This document shows positions 55,218 through 63,341 of a stretch of DNA of 64,000 bases, one piece after another. Below the pieces are notes generated by a model, which worked only from the letters and a program-made list of their open reading frames with translations, searched no databases and was not told the DNA's origin. A program made the position numbers and the translations under genes. This DNA comes from Sedimentitalea xiamensis (GTDB taxonomy: Bacteria; Pseudomonadota; Alphaproteobacteria; Rhodobacterales; Rhodobacteraceae), in contig NZ_JASNJE010000001.1 of the NCBI RefSeq assembly GCF_030164465.1, positions 186,001-250,000 on the forward strand, in the 5' to 3' direction. The stretch's first letter is position 1; every line of letters starts with the position of its first letter.

Positions 55218-57481
55218 TCCGATTTGTCCTGTTTGCATTTGTTCTCGGACTTGCCGCGTCCCATGCGGAAGCCCGCACATCCGTTGTGAGGTCCGGTGAG
55301 CACCGAACTTTCACCCGGCTCACGGTGCAGGTTCCCCAGAATGCCAGATGGTCAATTTTCAATCACCAGAGTGTTTCCGAGATTTCAGTCGATCAACCGG
55401 AGATTCTTTTCGATACCAGCCAGGTTTTCAATCGCATCCCGAAGAAAAGACTGATTGATCTGGAACAATCCGGACCCGGAGGAGCATTGTTGTTGACTCT
55501 GGGCTGTGAATGCGACGTGACCGGATTCAAGCTCGACGATACGATGCTCGTCATAGACATCAAGGATCCAGAGGAAAACCCGACGACTGAAGCGACGGAA
55601 CCGGCTCCGATCCAGGGCGGCCCATTCGGGTTCAGCCAATCCAACCCGCATGAAACCGCTGCCCGGAGAGAGGATTTTCGGTTGCCTGCACCCGTAGGTT
55701 TCAACCGGAACATGCAGCCTCAATTGCCGCCGGATCCTGCGGTCCCTGACGGGCTTGCTGAAAGATCCACAGATGTCGCAATCAACATCTCCGAGCAGCG
55801 GCTGCTGGAGCAGATCGCGAGAGCCTCGCAACAGGGTTTGATCACGCCTGTTTCTCCAAACCGGCCCGCGAAAGCCGATCCCGTAACGGCGACCGGGCAA
55901 ATCGGCACAGCGGAGCAAACCTTTCCCGCTGCGCCGAATGTCAATATCGTGGCGGCCACTTCGATTGACAGGGACATGAAGAACGCAGCCGGACTCTTTC
56001 CCGCAACGGCGGCAAAACAGCAATGTCTTTCCGCGGACATGGTTTCAATTTCCGAATGGAGTGACGGGCGGACATTCTCGGAACAGATCGGCGAATTGCG
56101 GGCCGAAGTTTTCGAGGAGTTCGACCGGCTGGACAAAGCCGCGCTCAGAAATCTCGCCAAGACCTATCTCCACTTCGGTTTTGGGGCAGAAGCGACGGAC
56201 GCCCTGCAAATGACGGGCAATCCTGAGCCGGAAGACATGGTCTTGCTGGCGCTGGCCAAGATCGTCGACGACGATCCGATCGAAACCGTCAATCCCCTGG
56301 ATGGTCAAGAAAGCTGCACAAATGAAGCCGCTCTTTGGGCCGTCTTGAGTCACCCGGAACTTGCAAGCGCGGCAGACCCGGACACGATCCAGCAAGCTTT
56401 TGCGCGCCTGCCCTTGCATCTCAGAGCATATCTCGGTCCTCGGTTGAGCCAGGTCTTTTCCAGATCCGGGGATCCAAACCTGGCCGCCGCAATTCTGAGG
56501 GCGACTGACCGGTCAGGAGAAACTGCCGGCCCGGCGCAGGATTTCGCCCATGCCGTTCTTCAGAATTCTCGTGGCAACGTTGAAGACGCCCGTCGGAAAA
56601 TGACCGACGCGGTCGATCAGAACACGGAGTTTTCGCCGGAAGCCTTGATTGAACTGATCGAAACCCATTGGGTGGAACGGCTGCCGATAGCGCCCGATCT
56701 GCCGGACCTGGCGGCTGCCTACGCGGTAGAGCTCCGTATGAGTGAAATGGCTCTTGCGATGCATCGCGCGCACGCGATTTCCCTGGCGCTTTCCGGTGCG
56801 TTCGATGCCGCCTTCGCTCAGGTTTCGGAAATCGCCGAACTGTATGGGGGTCCGGCGAAAGAACAGGCATCAATTCCCGTTCTTTTCCTGTTGGCCGAGA
56901 ATGCGGACAACGTGACTTTTCTGAAACACGCCATGAATTCCGCAAGCGCGAATGAAACCGCCCTGCCTGTGGAACTGGAAGATGCGACAGCAAGCCGGCT
57001 TCTGGAACTCGGGTTTCCGGAAACGGCCATGACGTATCTTTCGGCGAAGGAAACCGGGCCGGCGTCATCCGGAAGACGTTTGATGCGCACCGAGGCGGCC
57101 ATCGCATTGGGATTGCCCCACCGGGCGCTGATCGAACTCCTGGGCGTGACCGGGCCGGAAGCGGAAAGACTGCGGGCCGATGCAATGTGGCAGAACGGCG
57201 ACGTCAAGCGCGCGAGCGAAATCCTGCAAGACTCCTTGGGCGACGAAGCCGCCAGGCGCGGATTCTGGTTGTCGGATTCCCTGGATCAGGTCGATACCGG
57301 CACAGACAGCAAATATGCAACACTGACAGAAATATCCCTCAGGCTTCAGGAAGAAGCGGCAGCGCCCGAAGCGTCGGCCCCCTTGGCCAGCGCGCGGGCA
57401 TTGCTTTCTGGCAGCGAACGGACAAGAGAAGAAATCGATTCCCTTCTGGGTCTGGCACGAGACAGTTCCGCCGCAAACTGA
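55214..57481 (+). CDS. large exported protein translationally coupled to motA (MotC-like candidate)
   Basis: 755 residues with a signal peptide (MIRFVLFAFVLGLAASHAEA, cut after about 20). Residues about 30-120 form a beta-rich domain resembling AMIN-like modules (FTRLTVQVPQNARWSIFNHQ ... KLDDTMLVIDIKD), then a Pro-rich linker to about 250, then a long alpha-helical region rich in Ala/Leu/Glu that looks like TPR or solenoid repeats. I find no named family. The rhizobial periplasmic protein MotC, encoded in the same motility setting and served by MotE, is the closest functional analogy; it is shorter and I cannot show homology. The position suggests a periplasmic partner of the stator. Confidence 0.7.
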   Translation: MIRFVLFAFVLGLAASHAEARTSVVRSGEHRTFTRLTVQVPQNARWSIFNHQSVSEISVDQPEILFDTSQVFNRIPKKRLIDLEQSGPGGALLLTLGCECDVTGFKLDDTMLVIDIKDPEENPTTEATEPAPIQGGPFGFSQSNPHETAARREDFRLPAPVGFNRNMQPQLPPDPAVPDGLAERSTDVAINISEQRLLEQIARASQQGLITPVSPNRPAKADPVTATGQIGTAEQTFPAAPNVNIVAATSIDRDMKNAAGLFPATAAKQQCLSADMVSISEWSDGRTFSEQIGELRAEVFEEFDRLDKAALRNLAKTYLHFGFGAEATDALQMTGNPEPEDMVLLALAKIVDDDPIETVNPLDGQESCTNEAALWAVLSHPELASAADPDTIQQAFARLPLHLRAYLGPRLSQVFSRSGDPNLAAAILRATDRSGETAGPAQDFAHAVLQNSRGNVEDARRKMTDAVDQNTEFSPEALIELIETHWVERLPIAPDLPDLAAAYAVELRMSEMALAMHRAHAISLALSGAFDAAFAQVSEIAELYGGPAKEQASIPVLFLLAENADNVTFLKHAMNSASANETALPVELEDATASRLLELGFPETAMTYLSAKETGPASSGRRLMRTEAAIALGLPHRALIELLGVTGPEAERLRADAMWQNGDVKRASEILQDSLGDEAARRGFWLSDSLDQVDTGTDSKYATLTEISLRLQEEAAAPEASAPLASARALLSGSERTREEIDSLLGLARDSSAAN

Positions 57482-57612
57482 CGGGCGTCATACCGGCGGG
57501 AATTTGGGTTTGGTGACCAACGAACATGGCCGTCAGGAACCGCTGATAACCGAATCTCAATCCGACACCTATTAGCCTACCGAAACCTGGAACTGGGTAT
57601 GGGATTGGCAGG

Positions 57613-58407
57613 ATGCCGAGAATCGATTGCCGCGTCGGAAACACGAAGTCTGAAAATGCGCTTCTTTCTGTAAACGGGCACTTCGCGCGTCTGCTTGCGG
57701 CCATTGTCCTGGCATTTTGCACGATCGTCACGCCCGCACCGGCAGGAGCTGATCTCGGACCTGCGTCCAGCCTGTGTGACAACGCGGCCCGATCGGCATC
57801 GGCCTCACACGGCGTTCCCCATGATGTCTTGATGGCCATTTCCCGTGCCGAGACCGGAAGGTCGAAATCGGGCAGGCTGCAACCCTGGCCGTGGACCGTC
57901 AACATGGAAGGCGCCGGGAAATGGTTCGCGGATCAGGATGAGGCGCGCGCCTATGTGTTCAAACATTTCAAACGCGGTGCCCGAAGCTTTGACGTCGGTT
58001 GCTTTCAGGTCAACTACAAATGGCATGGCGCTGCGTTTCGTTCCATCGACGACATGTTCGATCCAAAGCTGAACGCGGACTATGCCGCCCAATTCCTGCT
58101 GGAGTTGTATAACGAATTCGGGAATTGGACCGCCGCCGCCGGTGCATATCACTCGCGAACGCCGGTGCACGCCAAGTCCTATGCGGCTCGGTTCGAAAAG
58201 ATCCGGAACTCGATCGAACCGGCGGACGATCCAGAATATGCGGCCAACACCCGAACCCCGGATGACGAACCGCTGGTTGCCGGCGATCTCTTGAATGGCG
58301 GTTTCCGCAAGCCGTTGATCGGGAGCGGTTCCGCCAGGCTTGGTTCCCTGGTTCCGCTGCTCCGAAAGGACGAGAGCCAGGGCCGGGCCTTCGTGATGAT
58401 GAACTAG
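57613..58407 (+). CDS. flagellar lytic transglycosylase (SltF-like)
   Basis: 264 residues. A long N-terminal region with a hydrophobic core at about 27-44 and a likely signal cleavage near APAGA / DLG leads to an SLT-family lysozyme-like domain. The catalytic glutamate is in ISRAETGRSKSGR near 80, with FDVGCFQVNYKWHG near 130 and NWTAAAGAYHSRTP near 175. Such enzymes open peptidoglycan for the flagellar rod; SltF of Rhodobacter sphaeroides is the functional precedent. Its place just before flhA in this operon supports that. The 131 bp upstream may hold a promoter, but none is clear. Confidence 0.85.
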   Translation: MPRIDCRVGNTKSENALLSVNGHFARLLAAIVLAFCTIVTPAPAGADLGPASSLCDNAARSASASHGVPHDVLMAISRAETGRSKSGRLQPWPWTVNMEGAGKWFADQDEARAYVFKHFKRGARSFDVGCFQVNYKWHGAAFRSIDDMFDPKLNADYAAQFLLELYNEFGNWTAAAGAYHSRTPVHAKSYAARFEKIRNSIEPADDPEYAANTRTPDDEPLVAGDLLNGGFRKPLIGSGSARLGSLVPLLRKDESQGRAFVMMN

Positions 58408-58418
58408 GATCGACTTTC

Positions 58419-60500
58419 ATGCCCAGATTTTCCGCAAGAGAGATTTTCAGCCCGACCGTGTTATTGGCGCTGGCGCTGATGGCCGTGATCGTCATGATGA
58501 TCCTGCCGATGCCCGCCTGGGTGCTGGATGTCGGGCTGGCTGCGTCCTTCGGGCTCGCGATCCTGATCTTCACGGTCACCCTGTTCATCGAACGTCCTCT
58601 GGATTTTTCCGCGTTCCCGACGATCCTTCTCGCATCTCTGATGCTCAGGCTCTCCCTGAACGTCTCGTCGACCAAGCTGATCATCGGGCAGGGGCATACG
58701 GGGCCGAACGCCGCAGGAGACGTCATCGAAGGGTTTGCCCAGTTCGTAATGGGCGGCAGTGTCTTCCTCGGGTTGGTGGTGTTCGGCGTCCTGTTGATCG
58801 TCAACTTCATGGTCATCACCAAGGGGGCTGCGCGCATGGCCGAAGTCGGCGCGCGCTTCGCCCTGGACGGAATGCCCGGAAAGCAACTGGCCATCGACAG
58901 CGACATGTCGGCGGGCGCGATCGATCACAAGCAGGCCAAGGAAAGGCGGGAACTCGAACAGCAGGAAACGACCTTCTTCGGATCGCTGGATGGGGCTTCG
59001 AAATTCGTCAAGGGCGATGCCATCGCGGGCCTTCTGATCACGCTTCTCAACCTTGTCATGGGATTGATCATGGGCGTCGCGGTTCACCGGATGCCCATCG
59101 GAGCCGCCTTTGAAACCTATGCCATCCTGACGGTTGGCGATGGCCTGGTCTCGCAGATTCCGGCCGTCATCATCTCGATCGCTTCGGCCCTCCTTCTGGC
59201 CCGCGGCGGCACCCGCGGGGCCACCGATCTCGCGCTGTTCGATCAACTGGGGAAATTCCCGGCAGCGCTGGGGACTGTCGCAGTGCTTATGGCGCTGTTC
59301 GCTCTGGTGCCCGGCCTGCCATTCCTGCCGTTCATCCTGGGGGGCGGAGTCCTGGGCGTGGCCGCCTTCCTGATGAAGAAAAAATCGGATGGCCGGGCAG
59401 AGGAAGAGGAAGCCGAACAGACGCAGGCGCCGGTTCGAAAAGAGCTCGGAGATGTTCTTGACCTCGACGACGTGCACCTGGAATTCGCGCCCGACCTGGT
59501 CAGCATGATCCTTGACGCGGGCACCGGGCTGGACACCCGAATTGCAAACATGCGGACCCACGTCGCGGCGGTCTTTGGTCTCATTCTTCCGGACATACGG
59601 CTGACCGATCAGCCAGAACTTCAGATCGGCACCTATGTCATCCGCGTTCAGGGAGTCGAACAGGCGCGCGGCACGTTGCATCCGGATCTGGTCCTCGCCC
59701 TGATGCCGGAGGATCGGGGCGCGCTGCCATCCGGAACAGACGTGACCGAACCGGTCTACGGCGCCCCCGCCCGCTGGATATCCCCGAAAGACCAGGAATC
59801 CGCCGCTCTCGCAGGGGCGACCATCGTCACGCCGCCGGAGATTCTGGCCACCCATCTTCTTGAGATGATCAAGCAGAACTTCGCACGCCTTCTGACGCTC
59901 AAATCGCTCCGGCGTCTGTTGGCGGAAATGGGTCGTCTGTCCGACCCGGCCAGATCCGAGGCAAATCGCAAGCTGCTCGACGAACTCATACCGGACAAGG
60001 TTCCGATCGATACATTGCATAGCGTTCTTCGCCTGCTGCTCGAAGAACGCGTGTCCATTCGAAACATGCCGCTTATCCTTGAGTCGATCGCAGAGGCGCG
60101 GATTTTCACCACCCAGCCCGAGGGGATCTGCGAACACGTGCGCCAAAGGATGGGATTCCAGCTCGTCGCCGAACTGAAGCGCCAGGATGGCAGTATTCCG
60201 CTCGTGCAACTGGCGCCCGAATGGGAAGACACGTTCCAGGCCTACCAGGTCGAGACCGCACATGGCGGGTTCGATATCGCTCTGCCGCCAGAGCTTTTCA
60301 ATCGGCTGGCGGATGGCGTGTCGGACCGACTGAACCAGACATCGCATCAGGGACTGTTTCCAGCCATCGTCACATCGACGAGAAGACGCCGGTTTCTGCG
60401 AACGATCCTGCGCGCCAGGGGCATAACCAATCCCGTCCTGTCCTTTGAGGAAATCGGACTCGAAGCACGCCCCTCCCTGGTCGGAATGGTCGCGGCATGA
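58419..60500 (+). CDS. flhA: flagellar export gate protein FlhA
   Basis: 693-residue core of the export gate. An N-terminal half of about eight transmembrane helices carries the FHIPEP-family regions (FSAFPTILLASLMLRLSLNVSSTKLIIGQG in part near 65-95; RMAEVGARFALDGMPGKQLAIDSDMSAGAID in part near 140-170, and the following KERRELEQQETTFFGSLDGASKFVKGD). A cytoplasmic C-terminal half from about 345 docks export chaperones. It starts 11 bp after the transglycosylase gene and overlaps fliR by four bases. Confidence 0.96.
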   Translation: MPRFSAREIFSPTVLLALALMAVIVMMILPMPAWVLDVGLAASFGLAILIFTVTLFIERPLDFSAFPTILLASLMLRLSLNVSSTKLIIGQGHTGPNAAGDVIEGFAQFVMGGSVFLGLVVFGVLLIVNFMVITKGAARMAEVGARFALDGMPGKQLAIDSDMSAGAIDHKQAKERRELEQQETTFFGSLDGASKFVKGDAIAGLLITLLNLVMGLIMGVAVHRMPIGAAFETYAILTVGDGLVSQIPAVIISIASALLLARGGTRGATDLALFDQLGKFPAALGTVAVLMALFALVPGLPFLPFILGGGVLGVAAFLMKKKSDGRAEEEEAEQTQAPVRKELGDVLDLDDVHLEFAPDLVSMILDAGTGLDTRIANMRTHVAAVFGLILPDIRLTDQPELQIGTYVIRVQGVEQARGTLHPDLVLALMPEDRGALPSGTDVTEPVYGAPARWISPKDQESAALAGATIVTPPEILATHLLEMIKQNFARLLTLKSLRRLLAEMGRLSDPARSEANRKLLDELIPDKVPIDTLHSVLRLLLEERVSIRNMPLILESIAEARIFTTQPEGICEHVRQRMGFQLVAELKRQDGSIPLVQLAPEWEDTFQAYQVETAHGGFDIALPPELFNRLADGVSDRLNQTSHQGLFPAIVTSTRRRRFLRTILRARGITNPVLSFEEIGLEARPSLVGMVAA

Positions 60501-61270
60501 TCTCGGTTCCGGCTGAACTTCTCGGCCTGCTGTCCGATTGGCTCTGGCAGACGATGATGGTTTTTATCCGGGTGTCCGCGCTGGTTTCCGTTCTGCCGGC
60601 CTTCGGCGAACGCGCCGTTCCGATGCGGATCAAGCTGGGGATCGCAATCGCATTTACCCTGATCATCACCCCGGCGCTGCCGTCAAGCCCGCTTTCGCCC
60701 GAGTTCCCCGCCCTGGCGCGACTAGCCGTTTCCGAAGCCATCGTCGGTCTGGTGCTGGGATTGGGAATACGCCTGTTCGTCCTGGCCCTGCAGACGGCCG
60801 GATCGATCGCCGCGCAATCCACATCGCTTTCCCAGATCCTCGGCGGCGCCGCGGCCGAACCGATCCCGGCGATGGGCTATGTTCTTGTGGTCGGGGGCCT
60901 GGCGCTCGCCGTGATGGCCGGCCTGCATGTATATGCCGCCGAACTCGTCATCAGATCCTACCTGGTGTTTCCGGCCGGGGAGTTTCCCTTCGCCCGTGAC
61001 CTTTCGGCCTGGGGGATCGCGCGCATTTCCAACGCGTTCTCGCTGGCCTTCATGCTGGCCGCGCCATTCGTCATAACCTCGGTTCTCTACAATCTTACCC
61101 TTGGCGTGATCAACCGCGCCATGCCGCAATTGATGGTCGCGTTTGTCGGCGCGCCCGTCATCACACTGGGCGGCATGTTCCTTCTGTTTCTCTGCGCGCC
61201 ATTCATGCTTGCGGTGTGGACCGAAGCCATGATCGCCTTTCTTCAGAATCCCATGGGACCGGCCCGATGA
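60497..61270 (+). CDS. fliR: flagellar export apparatus protein FliR
   Basis: 257-residue membrane protein of the FliP-FliQ-FliR export complex. It has about six hydrophobic helices, with FIRVSALVSVLPAFGERAVPMRIKLGIAIA near 23-52 (in part) and the family segment SLSQILGGAAAEPIPAMGYVLVVGGLALAV near 115-145 (in part). Start ATG 60497 overlaps the flhA stop and its own stop overlaps the flhB start, so flhA-fliR-flhB are translated as a chain. No fliQ gene is visible between or beside them. Confidence 0.94.
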   Translation: MISVPAELLGLLSDWLWQTMMVFIRVSALVSVLPAFGERAVPMRIKLGIAIAFTLIITPALPSSPLSPEFPALARLAVSEAIVGLVLGLGIRLFVLALQTAGSIAAQSTSLSQILGGAAAEPIPAMGYVLVVGGLALAVMAGLHVYAAELVIRSYLVFPAGEFPFARDLSAWGIARISNAFSLAFMLAAPFVITSVLYNLTLGVINRAMPQLMVAFVGAPVITLGGMFLLFLCAPFMLAVWTEAMIAFLQNPMGPAR

Positions 61271-62355
61271 GCGGCGGCGACGACGAATCCGAAAAGTCCC
61301 ACGAGGCGACACCGCAGAAACTCCAGAAAGCCCGTGAAAAGGGCGAGGTCGCCAAATCCGCCGACCTTTCTGTCGCCGCTGCATACGGAGGGCTCCTGCT
61401 GGCAGCGGTCGCTATCGGAGCGCAAACGCTCGAGGATCTCGGCACGACGTTCATGGTCTTGCTCGACCAACCCGACCGGTTGTCGGATCTGATGCTGAGC
61501 GGGCCGGCGACGGCCCCGGTCGGCGGCCTTCTGTCGGCGCTGGCAAGCCCGTTGTCGCCGTGGTTCCTGATGCCGGCGACCGCGGTTCTGCTATCCATCG
61601 TCGCGCAACGCGCCTTTGTCGTCGCACCGACCAAGATAGCACCGAAACTGTCGCGCATTTCCATCGTCTCCAACGCAAAGAACAAATTCGGCCGGTCGGG
61701 CCTGTTCGAATTTGCCAAGAGCTTTGTGAAGCTCGTCCTCTATTCCGTTTGTCTCGGACTGTTCCTGAACGCCCAACTGCCAGAGATCGTCGCGGCGACC
61801 GGTTCCAGCCCGCAGATGGCGGTGTCTCAACTCGTTCGACTTTGCATTCAGTTCCTGTTTCTGGTCCTGGTGATCGCCACGGTTATCGGCGGGATCGATG
61901 CGGTCTGGCAACACAAGGAACATCTCCGCAAGAACCGGATGTCGCGCAAGGAAGTGACCGACGAGGCCAAGGAGGCCGAGGGCGATCCCCACATGAAACA
62001 GCATCGCCGGCAACGCGGCCAGGAAATCGCCATGAACCGGATGATGGCCGACGTTCCAACGGCGGATGTGGTGATCGTGAACCCGACCCACTACGCCGTC
62101 GCGCTGAAATGGAACAGGACGCCGGGAGCGGCGCCCGTTTGCGTGGCCAAGGGTGTCGACGAGGTCGCCGCTTCCATACGCGAAGCGGCAAACCTGGCCG
62201 GCGTTCCGATTCACCATGATCCCCCGACCGCCCGCGCGCTTCACGCCACAATAGACCTTGGGCAGGAAATTTCCGAAGACCACTACCGGGCGGTCGCCGC
62301 CGCCATTCGGTTTGCCGAACAGATGCGCAAACGCGCGAAAGGAAGGGGGCGATGA
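61267..62355 (+). CDS. flhB: flagellar export specificity switch protein FlhB
   Basis: 362 residues. The N terminus KSHEATPQKLQKAREKGEVAKSADL is diagnostic. Four transmembrane helices (about 30-52, 83-105, 140-160 and 180-205) are followed by the cytoplasmic domain with the autocleavage motif in VIVNPTHYAVALKW near 265, where the Asn-Pro bond is cut to switch from rod/hook to filament export. ATG 61267 overlaps the fliR stop; the longer frame from 61216 lies inside fliR and is rejected. It is followed by a four-base overlap with a small coiled-coil gene. Confidence 0.96.
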   Translation: MSGGDDESEKSHEATPQKLQKAREKGEVAKSADLSVAAAYGGLLLAAVAIGAQTLEDLGTTFMVLLDQPDRLSDLMLSGPATAPVGGLLSALASPLSPWFLMPATAVLLSIVAQRAFVVAPTKIAPKLSRISIVSNAKNKFGRSGLFEFAKSFVKLVLYSVCLGLFLNAQLPEIVAATGSSPQMAVSQLVRLCIQFLFLVLVIATVIGGIDAVWQHKEHLRKNRMSRKEVTDEAKEAEGDPHMKQHRRQRGQEIAMNRMMADVPTADVVIVNPTHYAVALKWNRTPGAAPVCVAKGVDEVAASIREAANLAGVPIHHDPPTARALHATIDLGQEISEDHYRAVAAAIRFAEQMRKRAKGRGR

Positions 62356-62762
62356 AACAGGACAAGCTGGGGCAGATGGCGGATGTGACGCACGCGGTCT
62401 ATCTGAACGAGTTTCAGAAGGTCAGAGGCATCCTAGAGGAAGAGTCGCGATTGCGACAGCAACTCGCGCGCGTCAAGGATCAGTCCAGACAGGGGCGCGA
62501 AGACATGAAGGAGGACGTTTCGATGCGTTCGGTCGGCGCGGATCTTCTGTGGCAGGCGTGGCTGACCCGCACCCAGCGCCAGCTGAACATCGAACTGTCC
62601 CAGGTCATGGCCCGGAAATTGACGGCGATGGGGCGTGTCCGCCGCGCGTTCGGCAGGCAGAACGCCGTCGCGGCGATGCATGAAACCCGGAAGGACGAAA
62701 CCGAAAAGGCGCGTCGCAGGAAAGCCTTCGAACTCTTGATCCAGAACTCATCCATAGGCTGA
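62352..62762 (+). CDS. FliJ-sized coiled-coil protein at the end of the flhB operon
   Basis: 136 residues, almost entirely helical and highly charged (YLNEFQKVRGILEEESRLRQQLARVKDQSRQGRED in part near 17-50; LTRTQRQLNIELSQVMARKLTAM near 71). Size and heptad-like pattern resemble FliJ, the export chaperone escort that fits inside the FliI ring, but I see no diagnostic motif, and FliJ is usually next to fliI, which is not here. It overlaps flhB (ATGA), so it is made with the export gate proteins. No membrane segment or signal peptide. A FliJ-like or export-regulating role is a guess from context. Confidence 0.65.
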   Translation: MKQDKLGQMADVTHAVYLNEFQKVRGILEEESRLRQQLARVKDQSRQGREDMKEDVSMRSVGADLLWQAWLTRTQRQLNIELSQVMARKLTAMGRVRRAFGRQNAVAAMHETRKDETEKARRRKAFELLIQNSSIG

Positions 62763-62852
62763 TCCGGACTTTGTCAAACGCGTCCGTGGCCCACCGACTT
62801 TTCCCGCGCTTGCGGCGCGAGACTTTCCAGCCTCCGTCGCCGGTCACGAGGA

Positions 62853-63332
62853 TCAACTGTCCTGACGGGTGATATCGGTGATCAGAACGCTTTGCACATC
62901 GGCCCCGAGCTCCTTGCGCGCCACGTCGTTCAAGGAATTCCGGAGGATGGAAAGCATGTCGGACTTCGTGAACGCGCCGTTGAATCCACCCATGTTGGCA
63001 TGGTCAAACAGAACTTGCAGAAAGGCGTCCCGCAGCCTGGGTTCCCGTTCATACACGACGTCTCTCATCGGGATTCGGGTCTCGATGCTCAGCGAAAGCA
63101 CCACGAGCGACGCAACCTTTTCGTCTTCGATGACGGGAATGACGAACTGGTTGTTGAGCTTGACGAATTCGGTGTCTGTTTCGTCGCGGCCGATGTCGGC
63201 CGGCTTCCGTTCCGTACCCGGTCTGGCGTCCTCGGTTCCGAGCTCATCGGTCGGCGAGAGGACCAGCGCCGCGCCGACGCCTGCGCCGATACCCAGTATC
63301 AGCATGAAAACGGGCAGAAGTTTCAACAGCAT
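62853..63332 (-). CDS. second FliL-like protein
   Basis: 159 residues. An N-terminal membrane helix (about 3-26, LKLLPVFMLILGIGAGVGAALVL) is followed by a periplasmic domain with FVIPVIEDEKVASLVVLSLSIETR near 63-86 (in part) and the end RKELGADVQSVLITDITRQDS, which resembles the FliL fold and closing strand. It is clearly diverged from FliL at 52764-53252. It starts 9 bp after flgH and may be the last gene of that leftward operon. Rings of FliL paralogs in one flagellar region raise the question of stator-specific or redundant partners. Confidence 0.75.
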   Translation of the reverse strand: MLLKLLPVFMLILGIGAGVGAALVLSPTDELGTEDARPGTERKPADIGRDETDTEFVKLNNQFVIPVIEDEKVASLVVLSLSIETRIPMRDVVYEREPRLRDAFLQVLFDHANMGGFNGAFTKSDMLSILRNSLNDVARKELGADVQSVLITDITRQDS

Positions 63333-63341
63333 GTCCTGTCC

